Shown here: positions 24,900-33,711 of the stretch, in pieces
How positions within the stretch are numbered: position 1 is the stretch's first letter
How the letters are laid out: the number at the start of each line of letters is the position of its first letter
The notes under the pieces: model-generated
The model's input: only the letters and a program-made list of their open reading frames with translations
Told to the model about the DNA's origin: nothing
Databases searched by the model: none
Program-made: the position numbers and the translations under genes
NCBI RefSeq assembly: GCF_023544465.1
Contig: NZ_JALPVL010000009.1
Span: forward strand, 124,001-188,000
From: Paractinoplanes maris
GTDB taxonomy: Bacteria > Actinomycetota > Actinomycetes > Mycobacteriales > Micromonosporaceae
DNA: 64,000 bases
Direction of reading: 5' to 3'

Positions 24900-26050
24900 G
24901 CCGGCTCCTTCAGGACGACGTCGACCAGCCAGCCGTTCCCGGCCGGCCCGGCGGTCATCACCCCGCCGTAGAGGGCGGCGCGCTCGCGCATGCCGAGCAG
25001 GCCGTGGTGGGGGGCGGCCGGGGTGCCCCGGCCGTTGTCGCTCACGCGGACGCGTACCTCTCCGCCGGACGCGGCCAGAGTGACCTCCGCGACCGCGCCG
25101 CGCCCCGCGTGCTTGAGGGTGTTGGTCAGCGCTTCCTGCACGATGCGGTAGACCGCGAGCTGCACGCCCCGGCCGAGGGTCCGCAGGTCACCGGTGGTCG
25201 AGTAGGTGACCGGCAGCCCCGCCGCCCGCACGCTGGGCAGCAACCGGTCGAGATCCTCGATGCCGGGCTGCGGGCTCAGCTGCGGATCGGCGTCCTGGTC
25301 GCGCAGCACGCTCAACGTCCGGCGCAACTCGGCGAGCGCCTGCCGGCCGGTCTCGCCGATCAGCCGGAGCGGCTCGGCGGTCTGCTCGTCCCGCGAGCGC
25401 GCCAGCGCGGCTCCGCCGTCGGCCAGGCCCACGATCACCGACACGTGATGGCCGACGATGTCGTGCATCTCGCGGGCCACCCGGGTCCGCTCGTCGGCCA
25501 CGGCGAGGCGGGCCCGCTGATCCCGCTCGGTCTCCAGGCGGGCGGCCCGGTCCTCCAGGGCGATGAGGTACGCCCGGCGGGTGCGCACCGCGACGCCCGA
25601 CGCGACCGCGCCGGCCACCGTGCCGAGCACCAGGAACAGCGTGACGGTGCGGTTCACCAGCTCCGGCTCGAACAGATAGATCTCGGCGGCCGACAACGTG
25701 AGCGTGATCCCGGTGGCCCAGGCCAGGGCCCGCCACGAACCTCGGGAGGCCACCCCGAAGAGCATCACGAGCAGGATCACCCCGGCGCCGACGGCGGCGT
25801 CGAGCACGGCCAGGATCAGCTCGGTGGCCGCGGTGACCAGGAACGCCGGGAACGGGTACCGCCGCCGCCAGTACAGCGGCGGCAGCAGGACCAGGGTGGC
25901 GATCGTGGCCGGCAGCGGCTTCTCGATCAGGTCGGGGATGCTGAAGAGCACGATCGGGATGGCGACCAGGGTGTCCATCACCCACGGGTGGCGCCGGTCG
26001 AACCCCCGCACCCGGCCCTGCCGGTCCACCAGCCATCCCTGTGCGCTCAT
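24896..26050 (-). CDS. Sensor histidine kinase (NarL-partner, HisKA_3)
   Basis: A 384-residue membrane kinase. Residues about 24-170 hold four to six membrane helices, then a coiled linker, the HisKA_3 phosphoacceptor in AREMHDIVGHHVSVIVG and the ATPase motifs VQEALTNTLKHAG (N box), SDNGRG (G1) and HGLLGMRERAALYGG (G2). The short extracytoplasmic loops suggest sensing within the membrane or through the adjacent ABC transporter. It follows the permease gene after 24 bp and overlaps the response-regulator start by 4 bp. Confidence 0.94.
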   Translation of the reverse strand: MSAQGWLVDRQGRVRGFDRRHPWVMDTLVAIPIVLFSIPDLIEKPLPATIATLVLLPPLYWRRRYPFPAFLVTAATELILAVLDAAVGAGVILLVMLFGVASRGSWRALAWATGITLTLSAAEIYLFEPELVNRTVTLFLVLGTVAGAVASGVAVRTRRAYLIALEDRAARLETERDQRARLAVADERTRVAREMHDIVGHHVSVIVGLADGGAALARSRDEQTAEPLRLIGETGRQALAELRRTLSVLRDQDADPQLSPQPGIEDLDRLLPSVRAAGLPVTYSTTGDLRTLGRGVQLAVYRIVQEALTNTLKHAGRGAVAEVTLAASGGEVRVRVSDNGRGTPAAPHHGLLGMRERAALYGGVMTAGPAGNGWLVDVVLKEPA

Positions 26051-26074
26051 CAGATCATTCTCCCCTCGCGCCTC

Positions 26075-26824
26075 TCAGGCGTCGGACTTCTTGAGCCGAT
26101 AGGCCGCGACGCCGAGGGTCACGACGACGTAGCCGGCGAAGACGGCGAGACCGGTCCAGGGGGCCAGGGTGCCCTCGCCCTGGGTCAGCGTCATCACGGC
26201 GCTGCCCGCGTTGCTCGGCAGATACGGGGTGATCGCGTCGGCGATGGCGTCCGGCAGCAGCGCGGCCAGACCGGGCACGATCAGCAGCACACCGGCCAGG
26301 ATCGCGATGGCGCCGGCGCTGGAGCGCACGAGCATGCCCAGCGCCACCCCGAGCACGGCGACCAGGCCCAGATAGAGCCCGGCGCCGACCAGCGCCCGGA
26401 CCACCCCGTCATCGCCGAGGCCGAGGGCGCCGACGTCCTGGTTGAGCACGGCCGACCCCAGGGCGAACGCGGCGAAGGCACCGGCGGTCATCACGACCAG
26501 GGCGGCCAGTCCGGCCACCAGGCTCTTCGACCACAACACCGGCAGCCGGCGGGGGACAGCGGCCAGGGTCGCCCGGATCATGCCGGTGGTGTATTCGCTC
26601 GCGGCCAGCAGCGCGCCCAGCACGCCGACGGCCAGGGCGGCCAGCGTGCTGCCGGACAGGGCCAGGTCGACCGCCGACAAGCTGTCGCCCGAGAAGGACG
26701 CCGAGGCGATCGTGCCGAACACGATCAGGAGCAGAACCGAGATGCCGGTCGTGATCCAGGTGGAGCGGAGTGAGGAGAACTTGGTCCATTCGGCGGCGAC
26801 GACGCCACCAGGGGTGATCTTCAT
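26075..26824 (-). CDS. ABC-2 type exporter permease
   Basis: A 249-residue membrane protein with six predicted helices and the ABC-2 family start AAEWTKFSSLRSTWITT, a signature of this class of small-molecule/antimicrobial exporters. The SEYTTGMIRATLAAVPRR loop is the family cytoplasmic segment. It pairs with the ATPase encoded just upstream (ATGA overlap at 26821-26824). The substrate is unknown; linkage to a two-component system suggests inducible resistance to a membrane-active compound. Confidence 0.92.
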   Translation of the reverse strand: MKITPGGVVAAEWTKFSSLRSTWITTGISVLLLIVFGTIASASFSGDSLSAVDLALSGSTLAALAVGVLGALLAASEYTTGMIRATLAAVPRRLPVLWSKSLVAGLAALVVMTAGAFAAFALGSAVLNQDVGALGLGDDGVVRALVGAGLYLGLVAVLGVALGMLVRSSAGAIAILAGVLLIVPGLAALLPDAIADAITPYLPSNAGSAVMTLTQGEGTLAPWTGLAVFAGYVVVTLGVAAYRLKKSDA

Positions 26825-27717
26825 CGGGCGGCCTCGTATTCGACAGCGTCGCGGGTCAGGTCCATGAACGCCTCTTCCAGCGAGGCGTTCTGCGAGGTGA
26901 GCTCGAACAGCGGGATCCCGCGGGTGGCCGCGGCCAGCCCGATCTCCCGCGTGGTGCGCCCGGTGACGAACAGCTCCTCGGCGCCGGTCGAGGTGACCGT
27001 GACGTCCGGCCCGCCGATCAGCGTGCGCAGCGCGTCCGGGGCGGGTGTGACAACCCGTACGCCCTCGGCGGTCACGAGGTCGGCCACGGTGGTGTCGGCC
27101 AGCAGTTTGCCCCGGCCGACGATGATGAGATGCTCGGCGATCAGTGAGACCTCGCTCATCAGGTGCGACGAGAGCATCACGGTGCGGCCCTCGGCCGCCA
27201 GGCCGCTGAGCAGGTTGCGCACCCACAGGACACCCTCGGGGTCGAGGCCGTTGACCGGCTCGTCGAGCATCACCACGGCCGGGTCGCCCAGCAGTGCGGC
27301 GGCGATGCCGAGCCGCTGGCCCATGCCGAGCGAGAAGGCGCCGACCCGCTTGTGGGCGACGGCGGAGAGACCGGCCAGCTCGAGCACCTCGTCGACGCGG
27401 GAGCGGGGGATGCCGTGGGTGCGGGCCAGGGCCAGCAGGTGGCTGACCGCGGTGCGGCCCGGGTGACCGGCCTTGGCCTCGAGCAGCACGCCGATCTCGT
27501 GCAGCGGGGCCTGGGACGAGGCGTACGGCTTGCCGTTGACCAGCACGTCGCCCGAGTTCGGGGCGTCGAGGCCGACGATCATCCGCATGGTGGTCGACTT
27601 GCCGGCGCCGTTGGGGCCGAGGAACCCGGTGACCTTCCCCGGCTTCGCGGTGAACGACAGATGGTCGACGACCGTCTTCGCGCCGTACCGCTTGGTGACT
27701 TCGCGTACCTGAATCAT
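26821..27717 (-). CDS. ABC exporter ATPase
   Basis: A 298-residue ABC-2 exporter ATPase. Walker A is GPNGAGKST, the signature is FSLGMGQRLGIAAAL (SLGMGQR variant), Walker B VVMLDEPVNGLD, and the switch His is in LSSHLMSE. The last 80 residues are the accessory domain common in bacitracin/lantibiotic-type exporters (VRVVTPAPDALRTLI and ELTSQNASLEEAFMDLT). The ATG at 27717 precedes the Q-loop-containing domain directly. It is the first gene of the operon ATPase-permease-kinase-regulator. Confidence 0.93.
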   Translation of the reverse strand: MIQVREVTKRYGAKTVVDHLSFTAKPGKVTGFLGPNGAGKSTTMRMIVGLDAPNSGDVLVNGKPYASSQAPLHEIGVLLEAKAGHPGRTAVSHLLALARTHGIPRSRVDEVLELAGLSAVAHKRVGAFSLGMGQRLGIAAALLGDPAVVMLDEPVNGLDPEGVLWVRNLLSGLAAEGRTVMLSSHLMSEVSLIAEHLIIVGRGKLLADTTVADLVTAEGVRVVTPAPDALRTLIGGPDVTVTSTGAEELFVTGRTTREIGLAAATRGIPLFELTSQNASLEEAFMDLTRDAVEYEAAR

Positions 27718-27751
27718 GCTCTCGACGTTAGATTTCCGGAGAGCCGAGATC

Positions 27752-27790
27752 GTGGTACCACGGTCGGCACTTCCCGGCCGCCGTGGTACC
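27752..27790. promoter_or_regulatory. Inverted-repeat operator candidate before the ABC/two-component operon
   Basis: GGTACCACGG (27754-27763) and CCGTGGTACC (27781-27790) are exact inverted repeats with 17 bp between them; the left one sits in a perfect 10-bp palindrome GTGGTACCAC (27752-27761). It lies 35-73 bp before the ATPase start. Paired sites like this suit a dimeric LuxR-type response regulator, so autoregulation by the product of 24243-24899 is inferred. Confidence 0.5.
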
Positions 27791-27933
27791 CAGGTATACC
27801 GCGCCATGCTCTTCACGCTGGGTGGCTGCGGCCTGCGGACCCTCGCCGACGTCTTCCTGATCGGCCGGCGGCGGTCATGGCGCGTCACGGCATCGTCGAA
27901 GCGGCGGTGACCGGGCTGCGTAGGGTCTGAGTC

Positions 27934-28257
27934 ATGTTCGCACTGGTTGTTCGCTTCGACTGCCGGGATCCGGCGGCCGCTGTCCGGTTCGACGAGCTCA
28001 CCGCGGAGGTGGTGCGGGAGATCGCCGACAAAGAACCGGGCACGCTGACCTACGCCACGCATGCGGTGGAGCAGGAACCGTTGGCCCGGGTCTTCTACGA
28101 GGTGTATCGGGACCGCGAGGCCTTCGAGGCCCACGAGAGCGCCGAGCACATCCGCCGGTTCCACGCCCGCAAGGATCCCCTGCTGACCGGTACGCGTGTC
28201 GAGTTCCTCCAGCCCGGCCCGTTCACGTCTTCTCGTGAGGTGGGCGACACGCCGTAG
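27934..28257 (+). CDS. ABM-domain (antibiotic biosynthesis monooxygenase-like) protein
   Basis: A 107-residue dimeric alpha/beta-barrel-type protein. The family pattern is visible: MFALVVRFDCRD, EPGTLTYATHAVEQEP, YEVYRDREAFEAHESAEHIRRF. Members include heme-independent quinone-forming monooxygenases and uncharacterised stress proteins; nothing here decides between them. It is divergent from the ABC/two-component operon, and the 216-bp gap contains the operator candidate, so it could be co-regulated. The PhoU-like gene follows on the same strand. Confidence 0.88.
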   Translation: MFALVVRFDCRDPAAAVRFDELTAEVVREIADKEPGTLTYATHAVEQEPLARVFYEVYRDREAFEAHESAEHIRRFHARKDPLLTGTRVEFLQPGPFTSSREVGDTP

Positions 28258-28324
28258 CTGTACGATCTCAGCTTCCCCGGCGGCAGCTTCTCGGCAGGCG
28301 GCGGGCCTCAGGCAGGAGCGGCAG

Positions 28325-28960
28325 ATGAGCGACGGATTCGGCGGTGAGCTCGCTCAGGTCGGCGGCACGCTGGTCACGATGGCCCGGGCCGCGCGTGAGT
28401 CGATGCGGCAGGCCAGTGCGGCTCTGCTCAGCTCCGACCATGCCCTGGCCCAGCAGGTGACCGAGCGCGACGCCGAGATCGACGTGCTCTCCCGGGTGCT
28501 CGAGGACCGGGTCTACGAGCTGGTCGCGCGGCAGCCCGACGGGCGCAACGTGACCAAGCTGATGACCGCGATCAGGGTGGCGGCCCACCTCGAACGGATG
28601 GGCGACCTGGCGGTGCACGTGGCCCGGGCGGCGCTGCGCCGGCATCCGGGCCCCGCGGTGGTGCCCGAGCTGGCCGAGCTCTTCAGCGCGATGAGCGCGG
28701 TGGCCGACGACCTGGCCGGCAAGATCGTCTCAGCCCTGACCGACCACGACGCGGTGCTGGCCGCCCAGCTCGACGCCGACGACGACGTGATGGACGAGCT
28801 GCACCGCCGGCTGTTCGGCGTCATGCTCAGCCAGGAGTGGCCGATGGGCGTCGAGGGCGCCATCGACGGCGCCCTGCTGGGCCGGTTCTACGAGCGCTAC
28901 GCCGACCAGGCGGTCAACGTCGGCCGCCACGTGGCCTCACTGGTCACCGACCCCGCATAG
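28325..28960 (+). CDS. PhoU-like phosphate-signalling protein
   Basis: A 211-residue all-helical cytoplasmic protein matching the PhoU fold, with two three-helix repeats each carrying an E/DxxxD metal-cluster-type segment (ERDAEIDVLSRVLED, AAHLERMGDLAVHVAR, and LDADDDVMDELHRRLF, FYERYADQAVNVGRHV). PhoU proteins restrain phosphate uptake and PhoR signalling. No Pst transporter is in the window, so its partner is elsewhere. The ATG at 28325 has GGAGCGG upstream. It has typical full length for the family. Confidence 0.9.
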   Translation: MSDGFGGELAQVGGTLVTMARAARESMRQASAALLSSDHALAQQVTERDAEIDVLSRVLEDRVYELVARQPDGRNVTKLMTAIRVAAHLERMGDLAVHVARAALRRHPGPAVVPELAELFSAMSAVADDLAGKIVSALTDHDAVLAAQLDADDDVMDELHRRLFGVMLSQEWPMGVEGAIDGALLGRFYERYADQAVNVGRHVASLVTDPA

Positions 28961-29008
28961 AGAATCGGGCTTCGGTGGGGCGATCCCGGAGTCGGCGATG
29001 CCGGCGGG

Positions 29009-30184
29009 CTATCGACGCAGGCGGATGACTGCGGCCAGTACGGCGAGGGCGGCTGCGGCGGCGTACATGGGGAAGGCCAGGCCGTAGGCGGTGGCCAGGA
29101 GACCGCCGGCCAGGGCGGCCAGCGCCGTGACGCCGGTGCCGGCGATGCGGAAGACGCTGGTCACCCGGCCCAGCAGCTCGTCCGGGGTGGCCTCCTGGCG
29201 GGCCGACATCAGGGCGACCGCGCCGATGCCGCTGGCCGCTCCGAACAGGGCGAGCAGAGCCGCGGTGACCCACACGTCGCCGGCCAGGGCGATGCCGGCC
29301 CAGGCGACCGCCTGCCCCGCGCAGGACAGGGCGAGCGCGTGCCAGTGGGTGAAGCGACGGGTGAGCGGCTCGACCCACCACTCGGCGGCCACGGCACCGG
29401 CCGCGCTGGCCGCGATGAGGATGCCGTACCAGGCCTGAGGCACGTGCAGCACGTCAGTCGCGTAGAGGACGAACGTGGCGAACGCGCACGTGAACGCGCT
29501 GTTGTTGACGCAGGCGGCGACGACCAGAAACCGGACCTCCCGATGGCCGGCAACGAACCGGAGTCCCGCGCGGATGTCGGCCGCGATGCTCGTGCGGGGG
29601 CGCTGGACGTGAAGCTCAGGCAGCCGGCGGACGAAAAGGGCCGAGGCCAGGAAACTGAGCGCGTCAGCCGCGAAGGGCAGGCTGCGGCCGAGGGCGAAAC
29701 CGGCGGAGCCCAGCGCCGGACCGGCGAAGCTGCGGCCGATGGTGTCGTAGGCCGAGAACCGGCCGTTGACATGGGTCAGCGCGGCCTTGTCCCGGCCGAC
29801 CAGGGTGGGGATGGCGCCCTGCGCGGCCGCGTCGAACATGCAGGTGCCGGCACCGATCACGATGACCGCGACGATCAGCACCCCGATGCCGGCGTGCCCG
29901 GTCGCCAGCAGGACCACGAGTACACACAGGATCGCCGCCCGGGCCAGATCGGCGACGACCATGGTGCGGCGACGGGACCACCGGTCGGCCAAAGCGCCGG
30001 CGGGCAGACCGAACAGCAACCACGGCAACAGCATCGCGGCCGCGACGACCGACAGCGTGAACGGATCGCTGGTCAGCGAGGCGGCCAGGAGTGGCACCGC
30101 GACCAGGAAGGCCCCGTCGCCGGTGACCGAGATCGCCTTGGCCGCGAGCAGCCGAGCGGCACGCCGTGGACCGGCGTGCCGCAT
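29009..30184 (-). CDS. MFS transporter (MFS_3-like efflux class)
   Basis: A 391-residue transporter with 12 predicted helices. The loop 2-3 motif ALADRWSRRRTMVVADLARA and the FDAAAQGAIPTLVGRD segment are typical of the enterobactin-exporter-like MFS_3 group found widely in actinomycetes. The ATG at 30184 is chosen because AAAGGA precedes it, and the upstream 25 residues of the longer frame look unrelated. It is the last of four same-strand genes beginning with the TetR regulator at 32824. The cargo is unknown. Confidence 0.9.
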   Translation of the reverse strand: MRHAGPRRAARLLAAKAISVTGDGAFLVAVPLLAASLTSDPFTLSVVAAAMLLPWLLFGLPAGALADRWSRRRTMVVADLARAAILCVLVVLLATGHAGIGVLIVAVIVIGAGTCMFDAAAQGAIPTLVGRDKAALTHVNGRFSAYDTIGRSFAGPALGSAGFALGRSLPFAADALSFLASALFVRRLPELHVQRPRTSIAADIRAGLRFVAGHREVRFLVVAACVNNSAFTCAFATFVLYATDVLHVPQAWYGILIAASAAGAVAAEWWVEPLTRRFTHWHALALSCAGQAVAWAGIALAGDVWVTAALLALFGAASGIGAVALMSARQEATPDELLGRVTSVFRIAGTGVTALAALAGGLLATAYGLAFPMYAAAAALAVLAAVIRLRR

Positions 30185-30284
30185 GATGGTCCTTTCTCGG
30201 TCGGCGCCCCCTCGGATGAGGACACTGAGAGGGAACCTAGAACCGATTTCGGCGGGCATCTACGACGCAACTGCGTGCTGTCCG

Positions 30285-30959
30285 TCAGGGTGGTGGCATG
30301 GCGGCCTGGTTGATCATCGGCTGGAGCAACGTGGACATGGTGGCCGCGGCCCGGTCGGGGTCGCTGTCGACGATGGCGGTCACCAGGTCGGTGTGCAGCT
30401 GGGCCAGATCGTCGGTGTCGCCGGCCACGTCGTGCAGCTGAACCTCTTCGAAGACGCCGAGCAGTCCTTCGTAGACGTCTTCCAGGAGAGCGTTGTGGGT
30501 GGCGGCGACCACCGCCCGGTGCAGGGCCGAGTCGGCGCGGACGCGCTCGTGGGCGTTGCCGGTGGTCCAGGCGGCCTGCCGCTCGTTCAGCAGGCGGATC
30601 AGGTGGTCGGCGTCGGCGGGAGTGCGGCGTTGTGCGGCCAGGCGGGCCGAGGCGGCGTCGAGCGCGAGACGCAACTCGAGGCTGTCGCGGCGGGACGTGG
30701 CGGCCACCCGGCGCGAGACCGAGGATCGCAGGTCGGAGCTGGACACCACAAAGGTGCCGCGGCCTTGCTCGCGCCGCAGGATGCCGGCCTGGACGAGGGA
30801 GCCGATCGCTTCCCGTACGGTGTTGCGGCCCGCCCCGCTCCACTCGACCAGCTCGGGCTCGGTGGGGATCTTGCTGCCCACCGGCCAGCGGCCGTCGGTG
30901 ACCTGGGAGCGGAAGAGCTCGGTCACCTGGGTGCCGAGGCCGGCGCGATCGAAAGGCAC
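30285..30959 (-). CDS. GntR/FadR-family regulator
   Basis: A 224-residue repressor-type regulator. The winged helix (residues about 10-70) has SKIPTEPELVEWSGAGRNTVREAIGSLVQAGIL and the wing RREQGRGTFV. The all-helical FCD effector domain (about 95-215) carries the metal-ligand pattern of FadR-type proteins (RADSALHRAVVAATHN and LHTDLVTAIVDSD). Start is GTG 30959, 11 nt after the stop of the MFS gene at 30970-32154, so the two form an operon and the regulator probably controls that transporter. The ligand is not identifiable. Confidence 0.92.
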   Translation of the reverse strand: MPFDRAGLGTQVTELFRSQVTDGRWPVGSKIPTEPELVEWSGAGRNTVREAIGSLVQAGILRREQGRGTFVVSSSDLRSSVSRRVAATSRRDSLELRLALDAASARLAAQRRTPADADHLIRLLNERQAAWTTGNAHERVRADSALHRAVVAATHNALLEDVYEGLLGVFEEVQLHDVAGDTDDLAQLHTDLVTAIVDSDPDRAAATMSTLLQPMINQAAMPPP

Positions 30960-30969
30960 GGCTCGCAGC

Positions 30970-32154
30970 CTAATCGGCGGGGACCGGGACGGGGCGGCAC
31001 GCGGCCCACCCGGCGCCCAGGGTGATCAGCAGGGTGGCCGCGAGGAGCCCGTACGTCTCGTTCCAGCCGCCGCTGACCTGGTGGATCGCGCCCAGCGCGA
31101 GCGGGCCGACGCAGCCGATGCCGTAGCCGACCCCCTGGACCAGGCCGGACAGCCGGGAGGCGCTCTGCGAGTCGGCCGCCCGGGCGGCGATCAGGGTCAG
31201 ACAGAGCGGGAAGGTGCTGACGCCGAGACCGAAGGCGGTCGCCCAGGCGAAGGCACCGCCGGCCGGGGCGGTGAGCATGCCCGCGTAGCCGATGCCCATC
31301 AGCGCCACGCAGACCGCGACGATCGGGTAGGGGTTGCGCAGCCGGGTGGTCAGGGGTGGCACCACGAAGGCGGCGATCAGCCCGAGCCCGGCGAACCACG
31401 ACAGCAGCAGGGCGCTCTCGGTCGTGCTGAGCCCGGCGTCCTCCAGCATGGCCGGGAACCAGGTGACCAGCGTGTAGACGTGCAGCGTGGTCATCGCCAT
31501 CAGGCCGATCAGCCCCAGGACGAGCGGGGTGCGCCAGGAGACGGGCGGTGGCGGCGCCGCGGCCGGAGCGGCCGGGGCGCTCGAGCGCGGAACGGCGACG
31601 AACCACAGCACGGCGGCCACCGCGGTCACGACGGCCCAGGCGCCGGCGGCCGTCCGCCAGCCGTACGCGTGGGCCAGCGGCAGTGCGAGCAGCGGGGCCG
31701 CCAGCTGGCCGACCTGGAGCAGGACCATGTACATGGTGCTGATCGCGTGCAGCCGCTGCGGGAAGTGCTGTTTGACGATCGGGATGAGGATGACGTTGGC
31801 CGCACCCACCCCGGCGAACGCGATGACGGTGGCGACGATCATGACGGCCGGCGACCAGGCGGCCGCCCGCAGCAGGATCCCGGCCGTGGTGGCGGTGACC
31901 GCGATCGCGGCGGTGCGTTCCAGGCCGAGCCGGCGGGCGAGCGGCGGGGCGGCGAAGGCGGCCAGCGCGAAACAGGCGGTCACGATCGTGCCGATGGCGC
32001 CGGCCACGACCGGTCCGAAGTGCAGGTCGTCGCCGGCCTGGCCGGTCAGCACGCTGAACCCGGTCACCGCGGTGCGCAGGTTGAGCGCGGTCAGCGCGAC
32101 GGCGAGCAGGATGCCGCGATGCAGCCGGACGGGAGGGGGCACGGTCGTAGTCAC
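30970..32154 (-). CDS. MFS transporter (CynX/NimT-like)
   Basis: A 394-residue inner-membrane transporter with 12 predicted helices. The opening LNLRTAVTGFSVLTGQAGDDLHF and the segments GVGAANVILIPIVKQHFP, FAGLGLIAAFVVPPLTTRL and GYGIGCVGPLALG are typical of the CynX/NimT family, which includes cyanate and 2-nitroimidazole exporters and many uncharacterised members. Start GTG 32154 has only a weak SD. It is in one strand run with the TetR gene (64 bp upstream) and the GntR gene (11 bp downstream). Confidence 0.9.
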   Translation of the reverse strand: MTTTVPPPVRLHRGILLAVALTALNLRTAVTGFSVLTGQAGDDLHFGPVVAGAIGTIVTACFALAAFAAPPLARRLGLERTAAIAVTATTAGILLRAAAWSPAVMIVATVIAFAGVGAANVILIPIVKQHFPQRLHAISTMYMVLLQVGQLAAPLLALPLAHAYGWRTAAGAWAVVTAVAAVLWFVAVPRSSAPAAPAAAPPPPVSWRTPLVLGLIGLMAMTTLHVYTLVTWFPAMLEDAGLSTTESALLLSWFAGLGLIAAFVVPPLTTRLRNPYPIVAVCVALMGIGYAGMLTAPAGGAFAWATAFGLGVSTFPLCLTLIAARAADSQSASRLSGLVQGVGYGIGCVGPLALGAIHQVSGGWNETYGLLAATLLITLGAGWAACRPVPVPAD

Positions 32155-32218
32155 CGCGACAGTGAAACATGGGATGATGGGATGAATCCAGGCCGCCGAA
32201 GGATGCGGGACGGGGATC

Positions 32219-32824
32219 TCAGCGGACCAGCAGCGGCAGGACGGTGCGGACCTCGGCGGCGAGCTGGTCGAGGACCGGCTCGCCGAGGGCCGTGTGGGCC
32301 AGCAGGGCCTGCTGGAAAAGACCGTCGAGCATGCCGTACGCGGCCTTCGGGCTCACCGTGGGCTGAGCCTCCCGCAGCTCGGCGTAGCGGTCGACCACCC
32401 GCCAGATCATCGCCTCGAGGGTGCCGTCGATCTCGGTGATGGCCTCGCGCAGCCCGTCCTCGAACATGCTCTGGGTGCGCAGGTCGTACCAGAGGCGGTG
32501 CATCGGCGCCTCGTCGCGGATCGTCTGGGCCAGCTTGGCCGCGAACGCCTCGATCAGCTCGTCCGGCGAGGCCGAGTCGCGGACCACGGCGTCGTAGCGG
32601 GTCACGCAGCGGGCCTTGTAGTACCGGATGCTGTAGATGAACAGCTCGAGCTTGTCCTGGAAGTAGTAGTGGACGACGCCGTGGCTGAACGGGGAGTTGC
32701 CGGCGATCTCGCGCAGGCTGGCCCGGGCGTAACCCAGCTCGCCGAGGGTCAGCAGCGCGGACTCGGCAAGCTCGTCGCGGCGGCGGTCGAACTTGTCGAC
32801 CGGCCGGGCCTTCACAGACGTCAC
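32219..32824 (-). CDS. TetR-family regulator
   Basis: A 201-residue TetR repressor. The helix-turn-helix is at about residues 18-62 (ALLTLGELGYARASLREIAGNSPFSHGVVHYYFQDKLEL), and the remaining helical domain (about 80-200) is ligand-binding. It is divergent from the SDR-led operon at 32928 and the 103-bp gap holds a 16-bp palindrome overlapping the operon's -35, so it most likely represses that operon and itself. GTG 32824 is preferred; earlier GTG codons would run into the operator. Confidence 0.9.
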   Translation of the reverse strand: MTSVKARPVDKFDRRRDELAESALLTLGELGYARASLREIAGNSPFSHGVVHYYFQDKLELFIYSIRYYKARCVTRYDAVVRDSASPDELIEAFAAKLAQTIRDEAPMHRLWYDLRTQSMFEDGLREAITEIDGTLEAMIWRVVDRYAELREAQPTVSPKAAYGMLDGLFQQALLAHTALGEPVLDQLAAEVRTVLPLLVR

Positions 32825-32861
32825 GCCGACATCGTACGTCTTGACAGTCGTCCAGGTTTTT

Positions 32862-32891
32862 CTTGACAAGTGTCAAGAACGGGCATGTGAT
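32862..32891 (+). promoter_or_regulatory. Promoter with TetR-type operator for the SDR-ligase operon
   Basis: The palindrome CTTGACA-AG-TGTCAAG (32862-32877) has perfect 7-bp arms and contains the -35 TTGACA (32863-32868). A 17-bp spacer leads to TGTGAT (32886-32891) as -10, 36 bp before the SDR start. A half-site-like CTTGACA occurs at 32840-32846. The overlap predicts simple steric repression by the adjacent TetR protein. Confidence 0.68.
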
Positions 32892-32927
32892 GTGGGTCTC
32901 ACGCCGTCGAGCATCACAGGAGCTGCC

Positions 32928-33710
32928 ATGGCACAGATCGATCTCACCGGCCGCCGCGCCCTCGTCACCGGCGGGGCCCAAGGTCTCGGCGAGGGCATGG
33001 CCCGCGCGCTCGTCGCGGCCGGCGCGAAGGTTGTCATCGCCGACCTGCAGGACGACCTCGGGCCCAAGGTGGCCGAGTCGTTCGGCGACGGGCACGGCTT
33101 CGTGCATCTCGACGTCACCGACGACGACGGCTGGGCGACCGCGGTCGGGCAGGCGACCGGGATCCTGGGCGGGCTCGACATCGTGGTCAACAACGCCGGC
33201 GTCGAGATCACCAGCCTGATCGTCGACCTCGACGCGGCCGCCGTGCGCAAGCAGCTCGAGGTCAACGTGCTGGGCACGGCGCTCGGCATCAAGCACGCCT
33301 TCCGCGCGATGCGCGAGCAGAAGAGCGGCGTCGTGATCAACGTGGCCTCGGTCGCCGCCACCATCGCCTTCCCCGGCATCGCGATCTATTCGGCCACCAA
33401 GTCGGGCGTCGACCGGCTCACCCGGGTGGCCGCCATGGAGTCGGGCAAGCTCGGTTACGGCGTACGCGTGAACTGCGTCTGTCCCGGCCTGGTGCCCACC
33501 GCGATGGGGGCCGGGCTGGCCAACGACGTCGCCCGGATCGGGTTGTTCGGCTCGCCCGAGGAGGCGGTCGGCGCGGTGGTCGAGCTCACCCCGTCGGGGC
33601 GGCTGGGCGAGGTGGCCGACATGGCCGACGCCGTGGTCTTCCTGGCCTCGGACGCGGCCCGTTTCATCAACGGCGCCAGCCTGCCGGTCGACGGCGGAAT
33701 GGGGATGTGA
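32928..33710 (+). CDS. Short-chain dehydrogenase/reductase (operon gene 1)
   Basis: A 260-residue classical SDR. The Rossmann motif is TGGAQGLG, followed by the acidic ADLQDD after strand 2 (which favours NAD), the NNAG motif, the catalytic serine in NVASVAA, YSATK and the C-terminal SLPVDGGMGM. The SD AGGAG lies 8 nt before the ATG. The saccharopine-like gene begins 1 nt after the stop. Together with an acyl-CoA ligase, it probably acts on a lipid-, steroid- or terpenoid-type acid; that pathway is inferred. Confidence 0.92.
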   Translation: MAQIDLTGRRALVTGGAQGLGEGMARALVAAGAKVVIADLQDDLGPKVAESFGDGHGFVHLDVTDDDGWATAVGQATGILGGLDIVVNNAGVEITSLIVDLDAAAVRKQLEVNVLGTALGIKHAFRAMREQKSGVVINVASVAATIAFPGIAIYSATKSGVDRLTRVAAMESGKLGYGVRVNCVCPGLVPTAMGAGLANDVARIGLFGSPEEAVGAVVELTPSGRLGEVADMADAVVFLASDAARFINGASLPVDGGMGM

Positions 33711-33711
33711 C

